DNA of 64,000 nt, from assembly GCF_024508335.1 (NCBI RefSeq), contig NZ_CP101988.1, positions 620,001 through 684,000 of the forward strand, read 5' to 3'. The DNA is from Cellulomonas chengniuliangii. Its GTDB lineage: Bacteria > Actinomycetota > Actinomycetes > Actinomycetales > Cellulomonadaceae. The position numbers and the translations under genes are program-made. The notes under the pieces are model-generated. The model was not told the origin of the DNA. It made no database searches and worked only from the letters and a program-made list of their open reading frames with translations. Positions 42,900-51,960 of the stretch are shown here, piece after piece (positions within the stretch are counted from its first letter, which is position 1; each line of letters opens with the position of its first letter).

Positions 42900-45206
42900 T
42901 CAGACGGGGGTCGCGGACGCGATGCGGTGCACGGCCACGGTGAGCTCGGCGTCGCGGGCCTCGTCGCGCACCCGCACGCGCCCGCCCTCGACGTGCACCG
43001 GCCGCACCCGTCGACGCTGGTGCACCCCGTGCGGGCCCACCATCTCGAGCCACACCTCGCGGCCCTGCGCCGCGGCCTCCCGGAGCACGCCGAGCGCGGT
43101 GACGGGGTTGGTGGCCACCGGCTCGTGCACGCGCCGTTCGTCCCCCTCGCCCAACGGGGCGCCGGACTGCTCGGCCTCGCGCAGCGCCGGGACGAGCTGC
43201 GCCACGAGACCCGCGCGCTCCTGGGCCGTCAGCGTCTCCGGGCGACGGGTCGGCGCCCCGATCCTGCTCGTGGGGCTGCGCCGCAGGTTCCGCACCCGGT
43301 GCACCAGCGGCTCAGGATGCAGAACCTGTCCGCCCGGCCCCTCCGCCAACGGCGCAAGCCCGTGCTCGCGGAGCACGGCGAGCAGCTCGCGCGGCGGCAC
43401 CACCGAGCCGAGCACGGTGGGGGCGAGGCGCATCAGGCCCAGCTCCGCCAGCGAGGGGTCGTCCACCAGGCCTGCGAGCAGCGCGGGGTCGTCGGCGCGC
43501 AGGTAGCTCGCGGCGTACCCGGCTCGCAGCTGCCCGTGGCGGCGGCCCGCGTCGCGGACCATGTACTCGAGCGGCTGGGGGATCCCGCCGCGAGCGTGCG
43601 CCGCCAGCCCGGCCAGCAGGTCGTCGGCCGTGCCGCCGACGTCGAGGGCCGCGCGGATCGACTCCGGGGTGAACCGGACCGTGAGCGCGGCGCCCCGCGA
43701 CTCGATCACGCCCGACCGTTCGAGCAGCGCCGCGAGCTCGGGGGTCGGGCGGCCCGGGACGATGCCGGTCAGGTCGCCCTGCAGCAGGAGGTCGGACACC
43801 GGCTGCGGCAGGGCGCCGGCGAGGGCAGCCTCGGGTGTCGGGCCGGCCGGCTCGCTCGACGGCACAGCGTGGCCCGAGCGGTCGAGCTCCTCGAGCAGGG
43901 CGCGGCCCGCGGGCGACAGCGCCCCGGCGCCGAGCACGCCCAGCAGCCCGCCCTCGTGGAGGGTCGCGGCGACAGCGGCCTCGGGCGGCACCGAGCGCGG
44001 CGTGCGCCAACGGAGCATCTCCAGCACCGCTTCGGTGCGGAGCACCGTGCCGGGCGGGACCTCGGCGAGCACGGTGAGCACCGCATGCCGCACCCGCGGC
44101 GCCCAGGGCCGCGTCAGGTCGGGGTCGAGGGCCGCGCGGACGCCGCCACGCTCGTCGCGGCCGCCCACCATCCACGGGGTGCGGACCATGGTCGCCCAGG
44201 CCCTGGCCAGGGTGGCCCACCGCGACGGCAGCTCGTCGTTCAACCACTCGTCCACGGACAGCGTCGGGGCGAAGGACGGGCTCTCCTCGCCGTCCTCGGC
44301 GATGAGGCCGGCCGCGGCGGCGAGCTCGACAACGAACGCGGCCTCGGTGTCGTCGACCTCCAGGGTGGCGGCGATGCGGCGCAGCTCGCGCACGCCCAGC
44401 CCGCCCGAGCGCAGCACCGGGGCAGGAGTCTGCTCCCAGGTCCGCACCAGAAGGGCGACCAGCCGCACGAACCGCTCGGCGGCGGCCGCCGACTCCGCGG
44501 CGACCAGGGCCTCGGCGTGGGGGACACCGGTGGGGACGGGCTCCGGCGGCGTCGCGGGAGCCCGGTGGGTGCGGCCATCCCGCAGCGCCATGGCCACCGC
44601 GCGGGGGAGCACGACGTGGCGGGCGTCCCCGTGCATGAGCAGATGGTGCTCGAGCAGCCAGTCGACGGCCGCAGCCGCGGGGCTGTCGACCGGCGGCGCG
44701 ATGCCGACTGGCGGGCCCCAGGTGAGCGCGTCGAGCACCGAGCGTGCCGCCGGGGGCGCGTCGGCGAGCGCGGCCAGGTCGACGGGGTGCTCAGGCGACC
44801 CGGTCGAGGGCGCCAGTCCGGCGGGGTAGGGGCCGAGCAGCTCCGCCAGGCCCGGGGCCGGGTGCAGGCCCTCGTCGTCGGTCCACAGCAGGGCGAGCTG
44901 GTGCGCCCGGTCCAGGGCGTGCTCGACGCGGTCGCGCTGGGCCCGCTGGGCGCCGACCGCCGCGGCGACGTCGTCACGGTGGACGACGGCGCCCCCCTCG
45001 GTGAGCGCCACCACGGCCTCGAGCGCCTGCAGGACGGACGCGTCCACGGCGGCGAGCGCCCGCTCGAGGCTGGACCGGCTCGAGGCGCGGGCCGCGAGCG
45101 ACGACAGCGTCGAGGGCGAGGGCGCCGCCAGGTCAGGGCGCTGCAGCAGCAGAGCGACGAGCTCGTCGTCGCCGCGTGCGCGCAGGTGCTCCGTGAACGT
45201 GACCAT
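42900..45206 (-). CDS. Helicase-associated (XPB/Ssl2-like) domain protein
   Basis: 768 residues. No Walker motifs, so not itself an ATPase. The N-terminal part (TFTEHLRARGDDELVALLLQRPDL) and the C-terminal segment (ILREHGLAPLAEGPGG-like, reading LAVLREHGLAPLAEG) match the helicase_C_3/XPB-associated family that sits beside XPB in actinobacteria. Several winged-helix-like segments recur (ALEAVVALTEGGAVVHRDDVAAAVG; LRSGGLGVRELRRIAATL). The C-terminus (WLEMVGPHGVHQRRRVRPVHVEGGRVRVRD) resembles a WYL-like beta-barrel. The start ATG has TATCGT seven bases upstream as well as GAGAGGG. Likely partner of the XPB helicase. Confidence 0.85.
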   Translation of the reverse strand: MVTFTEHLRARGDDELVALLLQRPDLAAPSPSTLSSLAARASSRSSLERALAAVDASVLQALEAVVALTEGGAVVHRDDVAAAVGAQRAQRDRVEHALDRAHQLALLWTDDEGLHPAPGLAELLGPYPAGLAPSTGSPEHPVDLAALADAPPAARSVLDALTWGPPVGIAPPVDSPAAAAVDWLLEHHLLMHGDARHVVLPRAVAMALRDGRTHRAPATPPEPVPTGVPHAEALVAAESAAAAERFVRLVALLVRTWEQTPAPVLRSGGLGVRELRRIAATLEVDDTEAAFVVELAAAAGLIAEDGEESPSFAPTLSVDEWLNDELPSRWATLARAWATMVRTPWMVGGRDERGGVRAALDPDLTRPWAPRVRHAVLTVLAEVPPGTVLRTEAVLEMLRWRTPRSVPPEAAVAATLHEGGLLGVLGAGALSPAGRALLEELDRSGHAVPSSEPAGPTPEAALAGALPQPVSDLLLQGDLTGIVPGRPTPELAALLERSGVIESRGAALTVRFTPESIRAALDVGGTADDLLAGLAAHARGGIPQPLEYMVRDAGRRHGQLRAGYAASYLRADDPALLAGLVDDPSLAELGLMRLAPTVLGSVVPPRELLAVLREHGLAPLAEGPGGQVLHPEPLVHRVRNLRRSPTSRIGAPTRRPETLTAQERAGLVAQLVPALREAEQSGAPLGEGDERRVHEPVATNPVTALGVLREAAAQGREVWLEMVGPHGVHQRRRVRPVHVEGGRVRVRDEARDAELTVAVHRIASATPV

Positions 45207-45213
45207 CCCTCTC

Positions 45214-45219
45214 ACGATA
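45214..45219 (-). promoter_or_regulatory. -10-like TATCGT, 7 nt before helicase-associated gene
   Basis: Minus-strand TATCGT-N7-ATG; the closest of the set to the TATAAT consensus. Confidence 0.5.
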
Positions 45220-45282
45220 CGTGCCGGACGCCCCTCCTACCCTGCGGCGTCATCGGCGGACGTCGCACGGCGTGCCCGCTGG

Positions 45283-45690
45283 TCAGCCGCGACGTCCGCG
45301 CCCTGGGCCGGTGCGGGCCGCGCACCGGATGCACGTGCGCGCCGCGGGCCGTGCCTCGAGCCGGGCGGCGCCGATCGGCTCCCCGCAGACCTCGCACCAG
45401 CCGTACGCGCCCTCCGCGACCCTCGCGAGCGCGGCGTCGAGCTCGGCGATCTGGGCCAGCGCGCTCCGTGCGAGGGAGTCGGCCTGGGCGCGCTCGAAGG
45501 CGAGGGTGGCCCCCTCGGGGTCGTGCTCGTCGTCGGTCGCGGTGTCGCGCTGCGCGTCGGCGAGCCCTGCCAGGTCCCCACGCAGCGACCGCAGCCGCCC
45601 GACGGCCTCCGACCGGGCCCGGGACAGGCGCTCGCGGGCGTCCACGGGATCGGCCCCCGGGGAGTCCTGGCGCGTCGTGTCGTCGCCCAT
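45283..45690 (-). CDS. TraR/DksA-type C4 zinc-finger protein
   Basis: 135 residues. A coiled-coil N-terminal half (DARERLSRARSEAVGRLRSLRGDLAGL) precedes the zinc finger with C99, C102, C120 and C123 (WCEVCGEPIGAARLEARPAARTCIRC). The fold fits DksA-like factors that reach into the RNA polymerase secondary channel; the acidic tip DxxDA of E. coli DksA is replaced here by ATDDEHDPEG. The ATG is seven bases from TAACGT, so the mRNA is probably leaderless. It is divergent from the cold-shock operon. Confidence 0.88.
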   Translation of the reverse strand: MGDDTTRQDSPGADPVDARERLSRARSEAVGRLRSLRGDLAGLADAQRDTATDDEHDPEGATLAFERAQADSLARSALAQIAELDAALARVAEGAYGWCEVCGEPIGAARLEARPAARTCIRCAARTGPGRGRRG

Positions 45691-45697
45691 CTCCGCC

Positions 45698-45703
45698 ACG
45701 TTA
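45698..45703 (-). promoter_or_regulatory. -10-like TAACGT, 7 nt before DksA-like gene
   Basis: Minus-strand TAACGT-N7-ATG. Confidence 0.5.
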
Positions 45704-45822
45704 CGGGGGTCCCCGCCGACCTGGCACGGTCCGCGCGCGACGCGGCGGCGCGGGACGAGGGCGCCGCGACGCCAGCGGGTAGCATTGATCGGTACATCAT
45801 CCAACGAACACCAGGGGTTGCG

Positions 45823-46206
45823 GTGCCCACCGGCAAGGTCAAGTGGTTCGACACCGAGCGCGGATTCGGATTCATCGCCAGTGACGAGGGCGACGAGGTC
45901 TTCCTGCACGCCTCGGCGCTGCCCGCTGGCACGACGGCTCCCAAGCCCGGCGCCAAGGTCGAGTTCGGCGTCGCCGACGGCCGACGCGGCCCCCAGGCGC
46001 TGTCCGTGAAGCTCATGGACCCGCCGCCCTCGGTCGCGAAGGCGCAGCGCAAGCCCGCTGACGACATGGCGGTCATCATCGAGGACCTCATCAAGCTCCT
46101 CGACGGCGTCGGCAACGGCCTGCGCCGCGGCCGCTACCCCGAGAAGGGCGGCGCGACCAAGGTCGCCGCCGTGCTGCGCGCCGTCGCCGACGACCTCGAG
46201 GCGTGA
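45823..46206 (+). CDS. Cold-shock domain protein with actinobacterial C-terminal extension
   Basis: 127 residues from a GTG with AGGGG upstream. The N-terminal cold-shock domain (1-66) has RNP1 KWFDTERGFGFI and RNP2 EVFLHASALP. The second half (67-127; DDMAVIIEDLIKLLDGVGNGLRRGRYPEKGGATKVAAVLRAV is its core, read in parts) is a helical extension seen in actinobacterial CspB-like proteins and not in E. coli CspA. It is the first gene of a four-gene unit with DUF3027, an HSP90-like protein and an MFS transporter. Confidence 0.92.
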   Translation: MPTGKVKWFDTERGFGFIASDEGDEVFLHASALPAGTTAPKPGAKVEFGVADGRRGPQALSVKLMDPPPSVAKAQRKPADDMAVIIEDLIKLLDGVGNGLRRGRYPEKGGATKVAAVLRAVADDLEA

Positions 46207-46208
46207 GG

Positions 46209-47135
46209 ATGGCCACCGCGACGAAGGACGCCGTCCTCTCCTCCGAGGCCACCGTCGAGCTCGCCCGCGCGGCCGCCGTCGAGCTCGCCGAGCAGCCCAG
46301 CGACGTCGGCGAGCACCTGGGGGCCGTGGTCGAGAGCGACCGCCTGGTCTCCCACCGCTTCGCCTCCACCGCGAAGGGCTACCGGGGCTGGGCATGGACC
46401 GTCACGGTCGCCCGAGTCCCGCGTGGGCGCACGGCCACGGTGTGCGAGGCCGTGCTGCTGCCTGGCGACGACGCGATCCTCGCCCCCGAGTGGGTGCCGT
46501 GGTCCGAGCGGCTGCGCCCCGGCGACATCGGGCCCGGCGACGTCCTCCCGTTCCGCGCCGACGACCCGCGCCTCGAGCCCGGCTGGACGCCCTCGGGCGA
46601 CCCCGAGGCCGACGAGGTCGCGATCGACGACCTCGCCCTGGCGCGCACCCGCGTGCTGTCGCCCCAGGGCCTCGCGGAGACCGCCGAGCGCTGGTACCGC
46701 GGCCCGCAGGGCCCCACGGCAGCCGGCGCCGTGTCCGCCGCGGCGGCCTGCACGACCTGCGCGTTCCTCATCCCGCTGCAGGGCTCGCTGGGCCAGCTGT
46801 TCGGGGTCTGCGCCAACGAGTGGTCCCCGGACGACGGGCGCGTGGTGAGCCTCGACCACGGCTGCGGCGCGCACTCGGAGACGGACGTCGAGCCCCACCC
46901 GAGCGACTGGCCGGCGCCGGACACGAGCGCCGACGCGATGGACGTCGAGGTCATCGAGACCGCGCCGGAGGCGGCTGCCGACGAGGCGGCTGCCGGTGAG
47001 ACGGCTCCGCAGGCTGACGCGACGACCGCTGACGAGGCCACCGCCGAGGAGCCCACCGCCGAGGAGCCCACCGCCGAGGTGGCGCCCGCCGACGCCCCCG
47101 AGCCGGGCGCCGACCCGCTGAGCCCGGACCGGTGA
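46209..47135 (+). CDS. DUF3027 domain protein
   Basis: 308 residues; ATG chosen because GAGG lies seven bases upstream, though a GTG at 46203 overlapping the previous stop is possible. The DUF3027 core (about 15-235) contains GYRGWAWTVTVARVPRGRTATVCE, PWSERLRPGDIGPGDVLP and RWYRGPQGPTAAG. A probable zinc site is formed by C181, C184 (CTTC), C201 and C219/H222. The C-terminal 70 residues are an Ala/Glu/Thr-rich repetitive tail (DEATAEEPTAEEPTAEVAP). Function not established; conserved next to cold-shock genes in actinobacteria. The stop overlaps the next start (GTGA). Confidence 0.88.
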   Translation: MATATKDAVLSSEATVELARAAAVELAEQPSDVGEHLGAVVESDRLVSHRFASTAKGYRGWAWTVTVARVPRGRTATVCEAVLLPGDDAILAPEWVPWSERLRPGDIGPGDVLPFRADDPRLEPGWTPSGDPEADEVAIDDLALARTRVLSPQGLAETAERWYRGPQGPTAAGAVSAAAACTTCAFLIPLQGSLGQLFGVCANEWSPDDGRVVSLDHGCGAHSETDVEPHPSDWPAPDTSADAMDVEVIETAPEAAADEAAAGETAPQADATTADEATAEEPTAEEPTAEVAPADAPEPGADPLSPDR

Positions 47136-50100
47136 CCTCGGACGCCTTCGACACGGCGGCGCTGCGCGCGGCCGTGCTGGAGGCGTGGCGGGCCTCCGCC
47201 GCACGCCTGCGGGAGGACGCCAACACCGAGGAGGACCACGCCCGCGGGTACTACCGCGACCGGGTGCTCGTCGAGCTCGCGCAGAACGCCTCCGACGCCG
47301 CCGCCCGAGCGGGCGTGCCAGGCCGGTTACTGCTCCGTCTCGCCGCGACCGAGGGCGGCGCCGTGCTGGTGGCCGCGAACACCGGCGCCCCGCTCGACGC
47401 CGCGGGGGTCGCCTCTCTCGCGTCGATGCGCGCCTCGGCGAAGCGCGGCACAGCCGGAGCCGGCAGGCCCGGCCTCGTCGGCCGGTTCGGCGTGGGGTTC
47501 GCGGCGGTGCGCGCCGTCGCCGACGAGATCTCCGTCCTGTCCACCTCGGGCGGGGTGCGATTCTCGCTCGCCGACACCCGTGAGCTGCTCGCTCGGGCCA
47601 GCGCGGACGTGCCCGGCCTCGCCGAGGAGGTGCGCCGCCGCGATGGCTCGCTGCCCGCGCTGCGGTTGCCGTTGCCCGCGGAGGGGACCCCGCCCACGGG
47701 CTACGACACCGCCGTGGTGCTCGAGCTGCGCGACGAGGTCGCGACCGACGAGGTCCGCGCGCTCCTCGGAGGCGTTGGGGACCCGCTGCTGCTGGCGCTG
47801 CCCGGCCTGGTCGAGATCGTCGTCGAGGACGACGGCGCGGAGCAGCCGGTGCGGCGCGTCGCCACGGTCGGGGAGCGCTGGCACGTCGCCTCCGCGCAGG
47901 GCGAGCTCGACCTGGCCCTGCTGGCCGACCGGCCCGTGGAGGAGCGCGACGCCCGGGCCTGGCGGGTGACCTGGGCGGTGCCGGTCGCGGGAGCGGCGGC
48001 GGACTGGGAGCGCGTGGTGCACGCCCCGACCCCCACTGATGAGCCGTGCACGGTCCCCGCACTGCTGGTGGCCACCTTGCCGCTCGACCCGGCGCGGCGC
48101 CACGTGGCCCGCGGGCCCCTCACCGAGGCGGTGCTGGACCACGCTGCCGACGTGTACGCCCAGCTCGCGACATCGCTCGCCGGGTCGGGGCAGGACCCCC
48201 TGGCACTGGTCCCGACCGGGTTGCCCGCTGGCCCGCTGGACGGCGCCCTGCGGGAGCGGCTCGTGGAGCGGCTCGCACGCACGCCGCTGCTCGTGCCCGC
48301 CGCGCGGCTCGACCTGGGCGGCGACGACGCTGGCTCGGGCGCGCTCCTCGAGCCGGGCCGATCGGTGGCGCTGGCCGGGCCTGCCGGTCGCGACCGCGGG
48401 GCGGTGGCGGCGCTCGCCGTGCACGCCTCAGGGCTCGTGCGCGTGCCGCCCGGGTCGGAGGCCGCCGCTCGGACGCTGGGCGTGGAGCTGCGCGAGCTGG
48501 CCGACCTGGTCGAGGAGCTGCCCGCCGCGGGCGGCGTCGATCCGGGACGCTGGAGGGACCTGTACGCCGCGCTCGACCCCGTCGCCACGGAGTCCGACGT
48601 CCGCGAGCAGCTCGGCGCCCTGCCCGTGCCGCTGGCCGACGGCCGGGTGGTCCGGGGGGCGCGAGGGCTGGTGCTGCGCGACGCCCGTGCCGGGACCGCC
48701 GCGCAGGACGCGGCGTTCGAGGTGCTGTCCCGCTGGGGGCTGCGGGTGGTGCACCCTGACGCCGCGCACCCGCTGCTCGAGCGGCTCGGCGCCACCGCGG
48801 CCGACGCGGCAGGGCTGCTCGCGCACCCCGCGGTGCGGCAGGCGGTGCTCGACCAGGCGGACGATGACGACCTGCGGCTCGCGGACGAGGTGACGGACGC
48901 CGTGCTGGCGCTGGTCGCGGCGGCGCTCGAGGAGTCGGGCGAGGGGCCCGCCCAAGCGCTCCCCTCCGAGATCGGCGCGTGGCTCGGCCTGCTGACGCTG
49001 CCCGCCGCGGACGGCGAGCCCACCCCGGCGCACGGGCTGCTGCTGCCGGGCTCGGAGGCGGACCGGTTGCTGGACCCGCGCGTGATCGCGGCCGTGGAGG
49101 TCGGCGCGCTCGACCGCTGGGGCTCCGAGGCGCTGGTCGCGGCCGGTGTGCGCGACGACCTGGCGACGGTCCGGGTGCGCGATATCGTCGCCGACCCCGA
49201 TGCCCTCGACCTCGACGCCGACGGCGCCGACCAGCTCGTGGCGCAATCCCTCGACGGCTGGGAGGACTACGTCGCCGAGCTGGCCCGGGTGCTCGGCTCC
49301 GGCTCGTACGTCGCCGAGGTGACGGCTGTCGCTGATCTAGACGCGGTGCGGGACGACGCGTGGCCGCTCGTGCTGGAGCGGCTCACCGGGTCGCCGCGGC
49401 TCCGCTCGGCGCTCCTCGACCCGGTGCGGGCCGAGGGCGTGGGCCGCACCGCCCCCTCGTACACCGCGTGGTGGTTGCGCACGCGGGCGCCGCTCGGGCT
49501 CGGTCGTCCGTTCGCGCCGCGCGACGCCGCGCCGGCCGCGCGGACCCTGCTCCCCGCCGCTCCGGCGGCGGTGGCCGACCTGGACGCGGACGCGCAGCGC
49601 GCGCTGGGCGGAGTCGCCGACCTGCACCGGCTCGACGCCTCGGCGTGGGGCGAGCTGCTCGACGGCCTGGGGGACGTCGGGACCCCCGTCGACCTCACGC
49701 TCGCCGCCGGGCTGTGGCGCACGTGGGCCTGGATCGCTCGGCACGCGCCGCACGACGGCCCCAGCGACGTCGACCTGCTGCCCGCGCTCACCTCGGCGGA
49801 CCAGGCGCAGGTCGCCGACACCGACGACATGGCGGTGGCCGACGCGCCGATGTGGCTGCAGCGCACCGACCTGGCGGCGTTGATCCCGGCGCCGGTGGTC
49901 GACGGACCGGTCCCGACCGGCGCCACGCCGGACGATCCACGCGACGCAGCCCGCCGATCTGCCGAGGCGCTCGCCGCGCTCCTCGACTTGCCGCTCGCCT
50001 CCGACCTCGCCGACGGCCGGGTCGACCCGGACGACGAGGTCGACCCTGACGACGAGGGCGCGGACCACGGCTCGGCCCCGGCGCCCACCCCCGCCGCGGT

Positions 50101-50368
50101 GCTGGACCTGCTGCCCGGCGCCCCCGCGACCTGGGTCGAGCACGAGGCGCTGCGGGTCGACGGCGTTCCCGTCGACTGGTGGGTCGAGGGCGAGGGCGAG
50201 ACGGCGGTGGTCCACGCCACCCAGCTCGCCGGGCTCGCCCGCGGGCTGGCGCAGGCCGCCGGGCGCTTCTGGGCGCGGCACGCCGTGGAGCTGGTGCTCA
50301 CCGAGCCGGAGCGCGCCGAGGAGCTGCGGGTCGAGGCTGCTCTGGACCCGTTCCAGGCGGCTGGATGA
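47132..50368 (+). CDS. Large HSP90-like (sacsin N-terminal) ATPase-domain protein
   Basis: 1078 residues. The N-terminal GHKL domain (about 25-260) is like that of sacsin and HSP90. The N-box is VELAQNASDA with E48, N52 and D55. The nucleotide-binding loop follows in VAANTGAPLD, with the SMRASAKR helix and the glycine-rich lid GLVGRFGVGFAAVRAV (115-130). The remaining 800 residues are Ala/Leu/Asp-rich with no recognisable HSP90 middle domain. Such sacsin-N-terminal proteins are conserved in actinobacteria but unstudied as far as I know. The start lies in the DUF3027 stop and its own stop overlaps the MFS start (ATGA). A chaperone or regulatory ATPase role is plausible. Confidence 0.88.
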   Translation: MTSDAFDTAALRAAVLEAWRASAARLREDANTEEDHARGYYRDRVLVELAQNASDAAARAGVPGRLLLRLAATEGGAVLVAANTGAPLDAAGVASLASMRASAKRGTAGAGRPGLVGRFGVGFAAVRAVADEISVLSTSGGVRFSLADTRELLARASADVPGLAEEVRRRDGSLPALRLPLPAEGTPPTGYDTAVVLELRDEVATDEVRALLGGVGDPLLLALPGLVEIVVEDDGAEQPVRRVATVGERWHVASAQGELDLALLADRPVEERDARAWRVTWAVPVAGAAADWERVVHAPTPTDEPCTVPALLVATLPLDPARRHVARGPLTEAVLDHAADVYAQLATSLAGSGQDPLALVPTGLPAGPLDGALRERLVERLARTPLLVPAARLDLGGDDAGSGALLEPGRSVALAGPAGRDRGAVAALAVHASGLVRVPPGSEAAARTLGVELRELADLVEELPAAGGVDPGRWRDLYAALDPVATESDVREQLGALPVPLADGRVVRGARGLVLRDARAGTAAQDAAFEVLSRWGLRVVHPDAAHPLLERLGATAADAAGLLAHPAVRQAVLDQADDDDLRLADEVTDAVLALVAAALEESGEGPAQALPSEIGAWLGLLTLPAADGEPTPAHGLLLPGSEADRLLDPRVIAAVEVGALDRWGSEALVAAGVRDDLATVRVRDIVADPDALDLDADGADQLVAQSLDGWEDYVAELARVLGSGSYVAEVTAVADLDAVRDDAWPLVLERLTGSPRLRSALLDPVRAEGVGRTAPSYTAWWLRTRAPLGLGRPFAPRDAAPAARTLLPAAPAAVADLDADAQRALGGVADLHRLDASAWGELLDGLGDVGTPVDLTLAAGLWRTWAWIARHAPHDGPSDVDLLPALTSADQAQVADTDDMAVADAPMWLQRTDLAALIPAPVVDGPVPTGATPDDPRDAARRSAEALAALLDLPLASDLADGRVDPDDEVDPDDEGADHGSAPAPTPAAVLDLLPGAPATWVEHEALRVDGVPVDWWVEGEGETAVVHATQLAGLARGLAQAAGRFWARHAVELVLTEPERAEELRVEAALDPFQAAG

Positions 50369-51690
50369 CGCCGGTCGAGCCGACCGAGCCGGGCGGCCCC
50401 GGACCTGGCACGCCCGAACCCGGCGGCGCCCGGTCGGCGTCGCTGTCCTCGGGCGCCGTCCTCGCCGGCGTGCTGGCGCCCAGCCTGGTCTTCGAGATCG
50501 GCCTCGGCGCGATCCTGCCCGTCGTGGCGCTCACCGCCTCCGACCTGGGCGCGACCCTCGCCGGGGCCAGCGTGCTGGTGGCGCTGCTCGGTGTCGGGCA
50601 GGTGCTCGGCGATGTGCCCGCGGGGGCGCTGGCCGCGCGGGTGGGGGACCGGCGGGCGATGCTCGTGGCCACGGTCCTGGCGCTGGTCACGCTGGCCGGG
50701 TGCGCCCTCGCGCCGAACCTGGCGACGTTCGGCGCCGCGGTGCTCGTCACCGGGGCTGCGAGCTCGGTGTTCCACCTGGCACGGCACTCGTACCTCACCG
50801 AGATCACCCCGGTGGTGAATCGCGCCGGGGTGATGTCGACGCTCGGCGGCGTGAGCCGCATCGGCGCCTTCCTCGGGCCATTCCTCGGGGCGGCGGTGCT
50901 GCACTGGACCGGCCTGCGCGGCGTCTTCTGGCTCGCGGTGGCGACGTCGCTCGCGGCAGGGGTGGTGGTGCTGCTGGTGCCCGACGTCGAAGACGGCCCG
51001 CGCCCGTCACGCGCCGCCGCCCCCCGCGTCTCGACCGCCTCGGTGCTCGCCCGCCACTGGCGGGTGCTCGCGACCCTCGGCTCCGCGGTGGTGCTGGTCG
51101 GCGCCGTCCGGGCCAGCAAGCAGGTGGTGCTGCCGCTGTGGTCCGAGCACATCGGGCTGTCCCCGACGGCGACGAGCCTCGTCTTCGGCCTCTCCGGCGC
51201 GGTCGACATGCTGCTGTTCTATCCGGCAGGACGTGTCATGGACCGGCGCGGGCGGCTGTGGGTGGCGGTGCCGTCGATGCTCGTGCTGGGCCTGAGCATC
51301 GCCGCGCTGCCCCTGACTCACAGCCTGGCCGGCCTCGCCGTCGTGGCGATGGTCATGGGGCTCGGCAACGGCATCGGCTCCGGCATCCTCATGACGCTCG
51401 GCGCGGACGTCGCCCCGGTGCGGGGACGCTCGCAGTTCCTCGGCGCGTGGCGGCTGCTCCAGGACTCGGGCGCCGCCGCCGGGCCATTGGTGGTGTCGGC
51501 GGGCGCCGCGCTCGGCAGCCTGGCGGCCGGCATCGCGACGATCGGTGGGCTGGGCCTGCTCGGGGCGGCCGCCCTGGCGCGGTGGACGCCGCGCTGGTCG
51601 CCGCACGCGAACGCCACGACCCGGAGGCGGGCGGGCATCGAGATCCCGCCGAGCCGGCGGGCGGTGCGCTCCCGGGAGGACCTGGAGTGA
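50365..51690 (+). CDS. MFS transporter
   Basis: 441 residues. A Pro/Gly-rich N-terminus (1-28) precedes about twelve membrane helices. Superfamily signatures: GVGQVLGDVPAGALAARVGDRRAMLVA between helices 2 and 3, and YPAGRVMDRRGRLWVAVPS in the second half; DAPVRGRSQFLG-like loop reads DVAPVRGRSQFLGAWR. The fold resembles multidrug or sugar exporters (cluster with YajR/Tet-like proteins); substrate unknown. It is the last gene of the cold-shock/DUF3027/HSP90-like unit and ends four bases before a convergent gene. Confidence 0.9.
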   Translation: MTPVEPTEPGGPGPGTPEPGGARSASLSSGAVLAGVLAPSLVFEIGLGAILPVVALTASDLGATLAGASVLVALLGVGQVLGDVPAGALAARVGDRRAMLVATVLALVTLAGCALAPNLATFGAAVLVTGAASSVFHLARHSYLTEITPVVNRAGVMSTLGGVSRIGAFLGPFLGAAVLHWTGLRGVFWLAVATSLAAGVVVLLVPDVEDGPRPSRAAAPRVSTASVLARHWRVLATLGSAVVLVGAVRASKQVVLPLWSEHIGLSPTATSLVFGLSGAVDMLLFYPAGRVMDRRGRLWVAVPSMLVLGLSIAALPLTHSLAGLAVVAMVMGLGNGIGSGILMTLGADVAPVRGRSQFLGAWRLLQDSGAAAGPLVVSAGAALGSLAAGIATIGGLGLLGAAALARWTPRWSPHANATTRRRAGIEIPPSRRAVRSREDLE

Positions 51691-51694
51691 GCGG

Positions 51695-51934
51695 TCAGCG
51701 ACCGGGGCGCCTCGACCACACGTAGCCCGCGGCCCCCAGCAGGGCGCCCGTGAGGCAGACCCAGATCGCGGTGGAGTCGATGACCCCGCGGGCGCACAGC
51801 ACAGCGGCGACGGCGAGCGCGACCAGCCAGGCGGCGATGCCGACCAGGAACACCGGGCGCAGGCTGACGGGCACGGGCTCCGGGTTCGCCTTGCGGCGTT
51901 CTGGGTGGAGCACGACCTCGATCAGTGATGGCAC
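51695..51934 (-). CDS. DUF2530 small membrane protein
   Basis: 79 residues with two membrane helices (about 27-45 and 51-70). It fits the DUF2530 family of actinobacteria, with PVPVSLRPVFLVGIAAWLVAL and ending GYVWSRRPGR. No function is known. The GTG start follows a TAACCT hexamer at seven bases. Tail-to-tail with the MFS gene, with only four bases between. Confidence 0.82.
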   Translation of the reverse strand: MPSLIEVVLHPERRKANPEPVPVSLRPVFLVGIAAWLVALAVAAVLCARGVIDSTAIWVCLTGALLGAAGYVWSRRPGR

Positions 51935-51941
51935 GGTGACC

Positions 51942-51947
51942 AGGTTA
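51942..51947 (-). promoter_or_regulatory. -10-like TAACCT, 7 nt before DUF2530 gene
   Basis: Minus-strand TAACCT-N7-GTG. Confidence 0.5.
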
Positions 51948-51960
51948 CGTCGCCGCGCTG

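Noticed and set aside
42927-45782. Plus-strand open frame of about 950 codons
   Set aside because: Antisense to the helicase-associated gene; composition is Arg/Gly/Ala/Gln/His-rich with no family resemblance.
46134-48062. Minus-strand frame opposite DUF3027 and the GHKL protein
   Set aside because: Antisense, Arg/Pro-rich and with no recognisable domain.
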